DNA of 64,000 bases from Heloderma charlesbogerti (lineage: Eukaryota > Chordata > Lepidosauria > Squamata > Helodermatidae). Positions 32,945 through 44,387 of this stretch are shown here, piece after piece (the first letter of the stretch is position 1; every line of letters begins with the position of its first letter). The position numbers were made by a program, and so were the translations under genes. Under the pieces are notes generated by a model that was given only the letters and a program-made list of their open reading frames with translations, made no database searches and was not told the origin of the DNA. The stretch lies in NCBI GenBank assembly GCA_026122225.1, contig JANEZZ010000464.1:538501-602500 (forward strand). The letters are read 5' to 3'.

Positions 32945-35900
32945 TGGATTGTATCTGCAGCACCTACTGGATAGTACACCAAAAAAAGATGTTATTTTCA
33001 TTACAGGAGACTGGAATGCTAAGGTGGGTAGTCAAACGACACCTGGAATTACAGGCAAGCATGGTCTGGGAGAACAAAATGAAGCAGGACATAGGCTGAT
33101 AGAATTTTGCCAAGACAACTCACTGTGCATAACAAACACTCTCTTCCAACAACCTACGAGACGACTTTATACATGGACTTCACCAGAAGGTCGACATCGA
33201 AATCAGATTGACTACATCCTTTGTAGCCAAAGGTAGCGGACATCTATGCAGTCGGTAAAAACAAGACCTGGAGCTGATTGTAGTTCAGATCACAAACTTC
33301 TTATTACACAATTTAGAATCAGACTAAAGAGAATAGGGAAGACCCACAGATCAGATAGATATGAGCTCACAAATATTCCTAATGAATATGCAGTGGAGGT
33401 GAAGAATAGATTTAAGGGACTAGATTTAGTAGATAGGGCCCCGGAAGAACTATGGACAGAAGTTCGCAACATTCGTCAGGAGGCGGCAACAAAAAACGTC
33501 CCAAAGAAAAAGAAAACCAAGAAGGCAAGATGGCTGTCTGCTGAGGCATTGGAAGCAGCCCAAGAAAGAAGGAAAGCAAAAGGCAACAGTGATAGGCAGA
33601 GATATGCCCAATTAAATGCAAAATTCCAGAGGTTAGCCAGAAGAGATAAGGAATTATTTTTAAACAAGCAATGCGCGGAAGCGGAAGAAGGTAGTAGAAT
33701 AGGAAGGACAAGAGACCTCTTCCAGAACATTAGAAACATCGGAGGTAAATTCCAGGCAAAAATGGGTATGATCAAAAACAAAGATGGCAAGGACCTAACA
33801 GAAGCAGAAGAGATCAAGAAAAGGTGGCAAGAATATACGGAAGATCTGTATAGGAAGGATAATAATATCGGGGATAGATTTGATGGTGTGGTCAGTGAGT
33901 TAGAGCCAGGCATCCTGAAGAGTGAGGTTGAATGGGAGATGACGGTATCCCAGCTGAACTGTTTAAAATCTTGCAAGATGATGCTGTCAAGGTGATGCAT
34001 GCCATATGCCAGCAAATTTGGAAAACACAAGAATGGCCAACAGATTGGAAAAAATCAACTTATATCCCCATACCAAAAAAGGGAAGCACCAAAGAATGTT
34101 CGAACTATTGAACAGTGGCACTTATTTCACATGCCAGTAAGGTAATGCTCAAGATCTTGCAAGGTAGACTCCAGCAATTCATGGAACGAGAATTGCCAGA
34201 TGTACAAGCTGGGTTTAGAAAAGGCAGAGGAACTAGAGACCAAATTGCCAATTTCCGCTGGATAATGGAGAAAGCCAGGGAGTTTCAGAAAAACATCTAT
34301 TTCTGTTTTATTGACTATTCTAAAGCCTTTGACTGTGTGGATCATAACAAATTGTGGCATGTTCTTGGTGGTATGGGGATATCAAGTCATCTTGTCTGCC
34401 TCCTGAGGAATCTGTATAACGACCAAGTAGCAACGGTAAGAACAGACCACGGAACAACGGACTGGTTTAAGATGGGGAAAGGAGTACGGCAGGGTTGTAT
34501 ACTCTCACCCTACCTATTCAACCTGTACGCAGAACACATCATGCGATGTGCTGGGCTTGATGAAGCCAAGGCTGGAGTTAAAATCGCTGGAAGAAACATT
34601 AACAATCTCCGATATGCAGATGATACCACTTTGATGGCTGAAAGCGAGGAGGAGCCGAGGAACCTCATGACGAAGGTGAAAGAAGAAAGTGCAAAAGCTG
34701 GGTTGCAGTTCAACCTCAAAAAAACCAAGATTATGGCAACCAGTTTGATTGATAACTGGCAAATAGAGGGAGAAAATGTGGAGGCAGTGACAGACTTTGT
34801 CTTTCTAGGCGCAAAGATTACTGCAGACGCTGACTGCAGCCAGGAAATCAGAAGACGTTAACTTCTTGGGAGGACAGCAATGACAAATCTTGATTAAATA
34901 GTGAAGAGCAGAGACATCACACGGACAACAAAGGTCCGCATAGTTAAAGCAATGGTATTCCCCGTAGTAACCTATGGCTGCGAGAACTGGACCATAAGGA
35001 AGGCTGAGCGAAGGAAGAGAGATGCTTTTGAACTGTGGTGCTGAAGGAAAATTCTGAGAGTGCCTTGGACTGCAAGAAGATCAAACCAGTCCATACTCCA
35101 GGAAATAAAGCCAGACTGCTCACTTGAGGGAATGATATGAAAGGCAAAACTGAAGTACTTTGGCCACATAGTGAGAAGACAGGATACTAGGGATGTAGGA
35201 GAATTTCTCCACGAATCTCCGGGAAGCCGAATGCCAACACATTCGGCCCCCCGAAATTGGTGGAGAAACGGTCCGCCCCCCCCCGGGATGGGACTTACCT
35301 CGTGCGAATGTCCCTTGCGGCGGCGGATCCCGGCGGCGGTGTGGCGGCGGCCGGACTTCCGATCGGCTGCTGCCGCCACCATTTCCAAGTAAAGTAAAAA
35401 ACAAATAAACAAAGTGATAGGCTACGTAAAGATTTACATAGCCTATCACGGCTAGATTTTCCAAAAACACCGTGATAGGCTACGTAAATCTTTATGTAGC
35501 CTATCACGGCTGACTTTGGGGGAAAAAAAGCGCGTATGCAAATGGCGGCGCCCATGGGCGCCGCCATTTGCATTCCTTATTTTGGCACGGGTAGTCTACG
35601 TAAAGATTTACATAGACTACGGCGAAAATAAGGGCAACGCAAATAGGGCGCTATGGGCACCGCCATTTGCGTACGCGCTTTTTTCCCCCCCAAAGTCTGC
35701 CGTGATAGGCTACGTAAAGATTTACGTAGCCTATCACGGTGTTTTTGGAAAATCTAGCCGTGATAGGCTATGTAAATCTTTACGTAGCCTATCACGGTTT
35801 GGGGGTTTTTTTACTTTACTTTTTTCTTTTGCTGCCGGAGAGGCGGGGCGCTCCCCCCCGGCCAGAATTTCGGCGGGGAGAAACAGAGTGCCTCCCCCCC

Positions 35901-36157
35901 AAAAAAGAGCTGCGGGACCAGGTAAGAGACTTTCGTCCATCCCTACAGGATACCCTGAAGAAGATGCTGATGCTAGGGAAAGTGGAAGGCAAAAGAAAGA
36001 GGGTCCGACCAAGGGCAAGGTGGATGGATGATATTCTGCAGGTGACGGACTCGACCTTGGGGGAGCTGGGGGTGGCGACGGCCGACAGGAAGCTCTGGTG
36101 TGGGCTGGTCCATGAAGTCACGAAGAGTCGGAAGCGACTGACCGAATAAACAACAAC
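32945..36157 (+). mobile_element. RTE-BovB LINE, second subfamily, interrupted by a hAT-like element
   Basis: The copy begins within the endonuclease (FITGDWNAKVG near 33000) directly after an A run and ends GACTGACCGAATAAACAACA. RT motifs are present: FIDYSKAFD, KGVRQGCILSPYLFNLYAE, RYADDTTLMAESEEE. It is dead: stops near 33236, 34109 and 34859, a lost stretch near 33930 before GDDGIP-like sequence, and a 758-bp element at 35188-35945. Its 3' end defines the same subfamily as 11299-11743. Confidence 0.9.
35188..35945 (+). mobile_element. non-autonomous hAT-like element with nested palindromes (758 bp)
   Basis: Termini are TAGGGATG and CATCCCTA, flanked by a perfect 8-bp duplication CAGGATAC (35180-35187, 35946-35953). 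Eight-base duplications are typical of hAT transposases. The host BovB reads through cleanly if the insert and one repeat are removed. The interior is a large inverted repeat centred near 35605 whose arms contain smaller palindromes such as GTGATAGGCTACGTAAA and its complement. No transposase frame is present, so mobilisation would need a helper in trans. Strand is arbitrary. Confidence 0.9.
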
Positions 36158-36354
36158 AAATGATTTCTAAATGTGCATCTATGGATAAAAATTAGCCTAT
36201 GCAAATGTTATGCAAATGTGTGTCCCATGGGCATGGGCTTTGCCTCTTGTAAGTGCCTAGCAATGCCCCGACTTGTAACTACTGTGCCACACTGTTTCTG
36301 TTCACTATGAGGAAAAGCACTGATTGTCCATTCATTTCTTTGAAACCTCGTCTG

Positions 36355-37435
36355 TGTCAGGGTTGGATCTGAGCCCACAGAGTCCCAAAGTAGCTCTGAT
36401 TCTGAGGAGGAGATAGAGTCCATGGGAGAGGAACCCCCTCAGGTTTCAGAGGCGCAGCTGGAGGGGGAGCCCCACTCACATTCCTGGGAGTGATACTGAC
36501 CCTGGCATGGAAAGGGAGGCACAACTTGAGCTTTTAGATGCAAGGTGCAGGCTCAGGCTCAAGCAAGAGGTTGCGGAAGCTGAGCTGAGGTGCTCAGCCT
36601 GTTTGGCTCAACCTCAGCAGCTGTGCCCCAAGGCCCCATGGGAAAGGGGGAGAATTTCCCCTCCTACTCCTTAAGTTCAGAGAGTTGCCGCGCTTTTCTC
36701 CAAACGGAGACCAACTGACGTCCTAACCCTTAGAAACCCCTGGTAGGCTGTGTCAGGGTGGACACTGAGCCCATAGAATCCCAGAGTAGCTCTGATTCTG
36801 AGGAAGAGGAGTCGCTCCTGGGAGAGGAGCGCGCTCCTCTTTCCCAGGGCCAACAGCTGACAGAGATTCCTCCCACCAGCATTCCTAGCTTAGATAGCAG
36901 TCCTGGGAGTGACAGAGCGTGGGAAGCAGACTTGATGGACGTGCGACGCCGACGCAGAGAGCGGCGCCAAATGGAGGGCGCAGAAAGGAGGCGTAGTGCC
37001 CCTTTGGCGCGCAAACAACAGCTGCGCCCAGAGAATCCAAGGGAAAAGGGGAGGGACTCTCCCTAGTCCTTAAGTTCAGGGGTCTGCCAGTAATTCCCTT
37101 TCAAACGGGGACCAACTGTTCCAACGTAGGGCATAGGTACTCTGCTGCTAATAGCTAGTTGCTAACAGTAGAGTTGTTAAGTTGTAAAAGAGGAATAAAG
37201 CTTTGAAAAGAATCCATTTGTCTGTGTCTGGACTTGGCTACTGGATTAGACTGAGAGAGGCCTCCAAGGAGCCCTTGACAGGCTGTTCCGTTGTATTTCC
37301 TCTGAATCTCAGGCAATTAGCATATGTAAGCCTCATTAGGTTGAATGGAAATAAAGTTTTGGAAAGCAGCCCTTTTGCCTGACTGTTGATTCTGGCTATT
37401 GGAGGGCTCAGAAGACTACAGGGGCATTCCTAACA
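36355..37435 (+). mobile_element. solo LTR of a related subfamily, split by a younger LTR
   Basis: TGTCAGGGTTGGATC to GCATTCCTAACA, flanked by GTCTG (36350-36354) and GCCTG (37436-37440), 4 of 5. With the 36751-37280 insertion and its duplicate removed it is about 546 bp. It has its own AATAAAG near 37351 and a downstream part parallel to the younger LTR (TTGGAAAGCAGCCCTTTTGC). Sequence divergence from the inserted LTR is clear by eye. Confidence 0.78.
36751..37280 (+). mobile_element. solo LTR (530 bp), inserted in another LTR
   Basis: It begins TGTCAGGG and ends CCTTGACA, flanked by a perfect 5-bp duplication GGCTG (36746-36750, 37281-37285). It contains AATAAA near 37194, as expected for a poly(A) signal in the R region, and an open frame of about 102 codons starting with a GTG near 36758. 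No internal retroelement genes or second LTR adjoin, so it is a recombination remnant. Confidence 0.88.
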
Positions 37436-38085
37436 GCCTGGTAATGTGGTGGGAGCCCCATTTATAGGGGGATGCCAGTTACAGCCCCTCCTCCTGCTCT
37501 GCCATGAGAAACCAAATGGATAGACATGATCTCCCCAGGATGAGACGTTACGAAGAAACCAGCTTTCCCCCTTCACACCTGAAAATCCCCACCGGGGAAA
37601 GTGATTCAACTCCGAGAGAGAGAGGATCGTTGAATTACATTCCCAGCCGACTCTTAGCATTGCAAATGAAGCCAGGAGAATGGCAGAGAACGCCGTTGAG
37701 TTTGCCTTCCCCTAAAGTCTTCGCGGATTCCTGGCTGACAAGGGCAATCATTAACGCAGATAAGCCGCCCTGGAATAAATTATCGGAAGCCGCATTCGGA
37801 GAGGGATTGGACCCACCTGTCATTAGCATTCCAAAGAGGAGACACTGTATGGATGGATTTGACCTTCTCGTGCACCGGCCCTTAATAACAGGGTGGAACC
37901 TGCCATCCTTCCTCGCTTTTCTTTTTTTAAAGGAAATTTTGATTAGGCCAGCATTTCAAGCGGGCATGAACCAGGAGGATGACTAGAGGGGGAAATATCT
38001 CTTAGAGAGAAATGTTGTTTTTTTAGCGCTCTCCTTGCCCATTGAGCTCCATTTCGCACTAGCTTCTATCTTTGGCCGTGCCCCC
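37436..38085. other. unique-looking CpG-retaining block, possible conserved non-coding element
   Basis: No repeat family seen elsewhere in the window matches this stretch, and it keeps many CpGs. A 160-codon + strand frame (37504-37986) runs through it but shows no domain, signal peptide or membrane segment I recognise. It has short AT-rich motifs of homeobox type (CAATCATTAACGC, TCATTAGCATT). It could be regulatory DNA, a non-coding exon or a chance frame. Confidence 0.3.
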
Positions 38086-38109
38086 CATTGCATTCTGGAC
38101 CATGGGCAA

Positions 38110-38376
38110 CAGGGCCGGCCCTACCGTTAGGCAGGTCGAAGCAGTTGCCTCAGGCAGCAGATGGTGGGAGGGGGCAGCAAGACGTTGGAGAAGAGACGGT
38201 GTGCTGGGTGGCCTGCTCTGCACACCCTGAGTTAGCCTGCTGCCTTCAGGTGCAGTGGAGGATGCTGTCCCCTCAATAATGTTGATAAACTGGACCGATT
38301 GGCTTTTGTCCTTGGAATGGGAGGGGGCGCCATCTTGTTCTTCGCCTCAGGCAGCAAATGTCTTGGGCCAGCCCTG
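38110..38376 (+). mobile_element. hAT-like MITE with CAGGGCCGGCCC terminus (267 bp)
   Basis: CAGGGCCGGCCCTACCGTTA to TTGGGCCAGCCCTG, flanked by ATGGGCAA (38102-38109) and TTGGGCAA (38377-38384), 7 of 8 matching. Internal marks are CCTCAGGCAGCA near both ends and CTGCCTTCAGGTGCAGTGGA. Related copies lie at 18846-19103 and 63581-63830. Confidence 0.82.
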
Positions 38377-38639
38377 TTGGGCAACCTTGAGTGGCAGCAG
38401 CAAGTTAAACCAGCATCAGGGCCAGTGAGGGGAATCCCGTCAAGGAGCAAGAGAGAGCTTTAGCAGACAGAGTCAAGGAAAGAACCTGCCGCAGTTCCTG
38501 GTTCCTCCTGACAGACCCTGCCTTGCCTGTTGTGGTCCTGCATTTTCTATCCTGACTCTGCTCTGTCGGATGAATCTCTGCCCAGGGCCACTCAGTTCGG
38601 GAGGACTTGCTTGGGATCTCACCATCCTGTGATGGAGTG

Positions 38640-38800
38640 ACTCAAGATAGGGCCTTCTCAGTGGTGGTGCCCTGATTCTAGAACTCCCTTCCTGGGGCAT
38701 GTTGTTGAGTTTTAGACAACAACTGAAAACATTTTTGTTCAGCTAGGCTTTTGAGATGCAACCTGGCCCTGGGACCTTACTGCTTTGAGATTCTGTGTGT
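38640..38800 (+). mobile_element. L2-like LINE C-terminal fragment
   Basis: GATAGGGCCTTCTCAGTGGT, AGAACTCCCTTCCTGGGGCA and TTTTGTTCAGCTAGGCTTTT encode the same RAFSVV-x-NSLP-type ending as 31880-32345. A short similar piece is at 42100-42255. Confidence 0.55.
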
Positions 38801-38833
38801 TGGGCTATGTTTTTTTTAGTTTTATGGTTCATG

Positions 38834-38834
38834 T

Positions 38835-38903
<69 letters not shown>

Positions 38904-38976
38904 ATTATGTTGTTTAGCATCCTGGGCTCCCTTGGGATGGAAGGCTATCGTTATCGTTATCGTTATCGTCATCATC
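38834..38976. repeat. (TA)n(TG)n run followed by (TTATCG)n
   Basis: TA then TG repeats to about 38901; after a short spacer, four to five CGTTAT/ATCGTT units at 38947-38970. Confidence 0.9.
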
Positions 38977-38999
38977 TAGATAAAATTTTCAGAAGTCTT

Positions 39000-39820
39000 G
39001 GCAGCATGCCTAAAGTTTAAACATCCCACTTCAGGCTTAAAACATGGAGAGATTACAGCACCTCAAGTTACTGGATGGGGCTAAAGGGGGCTGTAGTCCA
39101 AAGCTTTTGGAGGGGACCACGTTGCCTACCTGAAACAGTCCCCCAAAGGAGAGAAACATCTCAGGATGCAAAGATTTCATTCACAGAAAGCCCAAAGCGT
39201 TTTGGCATTGAGATACCTACAATAAAATATCTCCTGCTGGCGATTTGGAAAGAATGATTAGAAGGCTGAATTTATACGCTTACTATTAGAAGAAGGGGGT
39301 TTTTTAGAGAAGGGTTGTTTGTTCGTTTTTCTAAAAAGTCCTTGCGGGTGTTTCCAGTGTGAAAAAATTGGCTCAAGGTCTCAAAAGGTATTACACCAGG
39401 AGATATTTTATTATAAGAATCTCTGCAGACTTTTCTTTATAAGTATGTATGCACAGGCCTTTGCAGTGTGTAGTGGTTTATATATTTTTAATGCTAAACT
39501 GTATACACAGGCCTCCTTGCGATGTGCCTTGATATATGTTTTAAAATGCTTTTAGAATGTGTTGTCCTATATTATTATTATCATTACAGCCCCTTGAAGA
39601 AGGCCTTAAAAGCAAAAGAGAGGCCGAAATCCGCTGGGCTTTTCACAGATAAAATCTTTGCATCCTGAGACATTTCTCTCCTTTTGGGGTCTACTTTGGA
39701 TGCTTACCAGCCTTTGCACTACCAAAAGGAGTGCCAGAAGGCTGTTTTTCCTGCAACAGACTAAAACAGCTACCCCTTCTGGTGATTTTTTAAGGCCTTT
39801 TTTTTTTTAAGATTGCTTTC
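39000..39820. other. no gene recognised
   Basis: AT-rich non-coding DNA with an imperfect direct repeat: ACAGGCCTTTGCAGTGTG (39450) and ACAGGCCTCCTTGCGATGTG (39508). ACTTTTGGATGG / CTTTGCATCC echoes near 39650 and 39170 suggest an old inverted pair. Confidence 0.4.
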
Positions 39821-39823
39821 TCT

Positions 39824-39855
<32 letters not shown>

Positions 39856-39856
39856 G

Positions 39857-39893
<37 letters not shown>
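39821..39893. repeat. (CT)n and (AC)n microsatellites
   Basis: A CT run of about 35 bp and an AC run of about 33 bp, 5 bp apart. Confidence 0.93.
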
Positions 39894-39900
<7 letters not shown>

Positions 39901-40344
39901 GGCACCATCTTGTGGGCAGCTGCAGAATTTCTCTTTGTTTTTGTTTCCAGATACCGTGATGACTGTACAGGGCTGGGCTGTGAGCAATGGCCTGAGTTGA
40001 ACCCAAAATCAGGAGCCAGGGAGCAAAGCCAGGAGTCAGGCCTGAAGGGCGAGCCAGGAGGCAGGATTGCAGAGCAGGTCAGGATCAACAGGCAAACCCA
40101 GAAGGCAGGATCAAGCAACAGACCAGCAGCCCTTCTTAGCCTGGTCTCTCCTTTCCTTCCCTATGATTTCCTCCATTGTCAATTTCAGGTTTGTTTCTTT
40201 GTTTGAGTGCCTAACCTCCTCTGGGTTCTGTAGGAAGATTAAGGACAGAAGACAGTCCTTGCCTGCAAGCTTATACAGTCTAAGAGGCATGATACAGAAG
40301 GAGGCAAAGGGATAGGGAAAGAAGCAGAAAATAAGCAAAGATTT

Positions 40345-40953
40345 GTTAAAGGGATAAGACCGTAAGAAGAGCCTTGCTGGATCAGACCAAGCATCCATCT
40401 AGTCCAGTATTCTGTTCACACAGTGGCCAAGCTGCCCATAGGAAACCCACAAGCAGGACATGAGTGCAACAGCACCCTCCCGCCCATGCTCCCCAGCAAC
40501 TGGTGTCCGTCAACGTATCACCTCTGATCCTGGAGGTAGCATATCGCCATCACGACTCATAGCCGTTGATAGCCTTCTCCTCCAGGCCTTTGTCTAACCC
40601 CCTTTTAAAGCCATCCAAATTGGTGGCCTTCACCAAGTCTTGTGGTAGCGAACTCCATAATTTATCCTGAATTATGTGAAGGGCTGTGTGAAGACGCCCT
40701 TCCTTTTCTCTGTCCTGAATCTCCCACCAAACAGCTTCGTGGGATGACCACACTGGGTTCTGGTATTATGAGGGAGGGAGAAAAATGTCTCCCTAAGCAC
40801 TTTTCCCACACCATGCATCATTTTGTACACCTCTGTCAAGTCTCCCCTGTCTCGCCTTTTCTCCAACCTAAACAATCCCAGCTGTTGTGACCTTCCCTCA
40901 TAGGGGAGATGCTCCAGCCCCTTGATCATTTTAGTTGCCCTTTCCCAAAGGGA
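40345..40953 (-). mobile_element. CR1-superfamily LINE, longer 3' fragment
   Basis: Extends further 5' than the other copies. The minus strand reads [36 protein letters not shown] and LWSSLPQDLVKATNLDGFKR, then the 3' UTR. Confidence 0.87.
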
Positions 40954-42098
40954 AACTGTCGAAATGGCATCATCATACTGAGATCAGTAGAGTGAGGGGC
41001 AGTTATACACCTGGCCCCTCCCCCTGCTGTGAGGCAGCCCCCCCCCCCCCAGGGTAATGGAGTGGACGGACCCCTCTGTCAGGGAGATATAGGGCTATGA
41101 GTCGCCATGGCTTCACTCAGATGGGGCAGGCGCGATGTCTCCAGCTGTGATTTCTCTGTATAAAACTGAGGACTCTTCCAACCCGGGCAAAGCCAGGTCT
41201 CGGTTTGCTAGTTCATCACCTTTGAGTACTGGGACGAGGGACGTCAAAAGGCACTCACCGAGCCCCCGTTGGAAAGACAGGTTAATGATTGAAGCTGCTG
41301 TCCTTGCATTCCTGTGCGCAACTCTGAAACATGACCCCTGCGAGGAGAAGATGAAACCCTGCACAAGCATTAGGCGTAGCAGGTTATTGTGTAATCGGAG
41401 GAATTGACAGAGGGAACATGTTGCTGCAGGCCAGATTGTCTGCAACAAGATCTTCCAGGGACTTTTCTTTCGTTCTCCAGTTCTCTCAAAGTTAGCCTCT
41501 CTCCGGTCCAGTGTCACCCACCCAGAGCTTTTCAGGCACAGCAATGCAGAGAAGGCTGGTAGAACCGATTGGGGTCCATCTAAGGGTGATTTCATAGTGA
41601 CTCTTTCCCTTAATGGGAGTATACTCAGCATATACACCACAGGTGAGCAGCATCCGAGGGTCCTGGGGCCGCATTGCCCACCCTTGGACAGCACTGGGGG
41701 CCACACCCCTGCCCCCCGCTGACAAAGCCGCTGCTGAAACTCAGTGGTGCAGCAGCAAAATACCAGAGATTGTGCTGGAAAAAAGGTGCATGCTGTGTTT
41801 GGGAGCAAAATTGCACTCCTGGGAGGCTTCTGGGAACATGATTCAGCTTCCAGACAAGGAGTTGCACCCGGCATGCTTTGTTTTTAAGCAAAATTTCTGC
41901 TTTTCCTCTGCTGCTGCAGCAAATTCAACAGTGAGGGGCCAGTGGGACCTGCAAAAAAGTCTAGGGATCACTTGTTTCCCACCCCCGGTGTAGGGAAAGG
42001 CAAAGGCAGGTAGAGGCACTAAGCATAATTTCCCACATTGCACAGGTATCTGAGCCCACCCTCTGGGTGATAAGATGCCCCATCCCTCCCCATCATGA
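40954..42098. other. no gene recognised
   Basis: A 253-codon minus frame (41113-41874) and overlapping + frames carry no known domain. The part 41640-41990 looks like a hAT-type remnant (CATTGCCCACCCTTGG ... CCCACCCCCGGTGTAGG). The part 41110-41500 looks repeat-free. Confidence 0.45.
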
Positions 42099-42358
42099 CA
42101 TTAAGATCTGCTGGTTCAAATACCATCCCTTGTGGATGTCAAGCTGCCTCAACAAAGAGCGGGGCTTTTTCTGTCGTGGCCCCTGGAACTCCTTCCCCTT
42201 GGATATCCAACAGGTATAGTCTCTCTTCTTTGAGGGGGATGAAAACATAGCGGCAGCTAGATTAGGAGAAACACACACAAAAATGCATAGGGATTTTTAT
42301 CTGGATTTTATTTATTTTTTCAACTCACAAACTGATGTGGGAAAGGGACAGAGAGAAC

Positions 42359-42886
42359 TGTCAGGAGGCCCTAGCCGGCCTCTTTCAGTCTACTCCAGTA
42401 ACCAACTCCAGACACAGACAAAGGATTCTTTTCAAGGCTTTATTCCTTTTACAACTTAATAACTCTATCACCAGCGACTAAGCTATGAACAGCAGAGTAA
42501 CCTATGCCCCTGGGTTGGAAACAGTTGGTCCCCGTTTGAACAAGAATCACTTGCAGACCCTGAACTTATAGGCTAGGGAGAGTCCCTCCCCTTTTCCCTT
42601 GGGTCCTCTGGATGCGACCGTTGCTTGTGCGCCAAACGGGCGCTACGCCTCCTTTCCACGCCCTCCATAGCTCGTCGCTCTCTGCGTCTGCATCGAGCAT
42701 CCAGCCAGCCCTCCTCCCGCGCTCTTTCACTCCCAGGATTGCTATCTATGTCTGGAATTCTGGGAGGGGGAATCTGCCAGCTACAGGGCCTGGGAGGGAA
42801 GAGCGCGCTCCCCTCCCACGGACCGCTGTTCCTCCTCAGAATCAGAACTGCTCTGAGGTTCTATGGGCTCAGTGTCTACCCTGACA
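42359..42886 (-). mobile_element. solo LTR (528 bp), minus orientation
   Basis: The minus strand begins TGTCAGGGTAGACACTGAGC and ends CCTCCTGACA, with a perfect 5-bp duplication AGAAC (42354-42358, 42887-42891). The shared LTR frame is interrupted here by an early stop (near the CTGTAGCTGGCAG block). Confidence 0.9.
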
Positions 42887-43589
42887 AGAACTAAGGATTG
42901 GGAAACTGAGAAACTAGCTGATATGCGGCATGTGGATATGGACTTCTGAATGTCCCCCTTTCATCTATTGCAGCATTCTCCCCACCTGATGCCCTCCAGT
43001 GTGTTGTACTACAGATTCCATTCTCCCCAGCCAGCATGGCCACTTGAGAGCACTAGGTTAGGGAAGGCTAAGCTAAGGTGTGGCTTTGTTCAACAACAAA
43101 GTACGTTTGATTTAGGCTCATACCTGTCTGTCGGTTCAGGTGTGCCCATGTGCCTTAACTCTCTAACTGGAAACTACCGAACTGGATATATTTCACACTC
43201 GACAGTCCCCCATAGACTACAAACGCTCTTTTTCATGACACTGAAAATGGCCCTGACTGCCAAACACACGAGACAGCATGGAAGCCGAGGGCCATGCTGG
43301 CTCGGGACAATAAGGAATGGGCAATTTGGGGAGGTCTGAGGGGCCATTTTCTCATCCATGTGCAGTGTGTTGCACTCCCCTGCTATAGGCCAACTCTTCA
43401 GGAGGGCACCAGGTTGGGAAAGGCTGGTCTATCGCAATGAAATGTCAACTCAAAACAACTTCCGTGTCTGTGTGTGTGTGGCGGGAGCAGAGAGAACCAG
43501 CAGGCCCAGATCCCATTAACCATTAGCAGCCAAGCACCTGTCCCTCCTGTTTGAATCCATTTAGTCATTAAGTAAACAGTTCTGAGCAC

Positions 43590-44110
43590 ACTCAAGTGTG
43601 CACAGAGGATGGGAAACAATGCCCCGGAGAGAGCTCACTGGCTCCACTTCTGAACCGTCTGGATATTAAAGGGACAAACCTTGCCAGGGCAAAACGGCCT
43701 ACTAGCCCGTTTCTTTCCCTAGCTGCCTTGGGAATTCTTCTTTGGCATCATCCAGCAACGACCGCCAAGTCGTATGCCAGTCCATCACGGAGGCTTTCCG
43801 TGTGCAAACAAAGCCGTTCCGCCAAGTCGCTACTCCAAGGACAACCTTGTGTGGTTGACAAGAGAGGCGTTGCAAAGGGCAGACCAGAAGATCTTCTTGG
43901 AACCACGGAGTGCCCAAACTCCTGTTTGAAAACACACATTTTCAGAGCTCAGCGTTGCAGCCCAGCGCTCGGAAGCAACCGGGTGACAAGTGGTACTTTG
44001 TTCAGGAACAGCCTGGCATTAAATGAAAGAGCTCCGATCAACAGTAGAAGAGCAATGACTGGTAAGGAAAAGATTCCCCAGCCCACCCTGCATAAAACTG
44101 AATAGAGACA
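43590..44110. other. unique-looking CpG-retaining block, no recognised gene
   Basis: Open frames on both strands overlap here (169 codons on +, 77 on -) with no domain I know. CpGs are kept (AACGACCGCCAAGTCG, CCGTTCCGCCAAGTCGC). The GCCAAGTCG motif appears twice about 55 bp apart. Confidence 0.3.
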
Positions 44111-44387
44111 AGATGCCTAACTTGACCATGTTGCACTGTATCGTGCAAAATCCTATGTGCATTATGACTTGGATCCAGACTTCTGATCCAGTGGAAGTTT
44201 TCCACCGAGCAAGAAAGCCAATATCTGCTCCAGAGGGCTAGAGGACCCACTAGAACAGTGAGGGAGGCAGCAATGAGGGCTGCAGATGCTGGGGGAATTG
44301 GTAAATGTTGCCACTATCACCCCTTTCTACCAGCAGGAGCCTTCTGAGTGGATGCTTCTGCCAGTGGAAAAAGAAAATGGATCCAAC

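Noticed and set aside
36758..37066. Host gene for a 102-residue acidic/basic protein
   Set aside because: The frame lies inside a solo LTR with target duplications and recurs in other LTR copies; the first codon is GTG, with no ATG upstream. It is described as an LTR frame instead.
41113..41874. 253-codon minus-strand open frame
   Set aside because: Low-complexity composition, no domain, overlaps a hAT-type remnant and overlapping + strand frames. No splice or promoter context seen.
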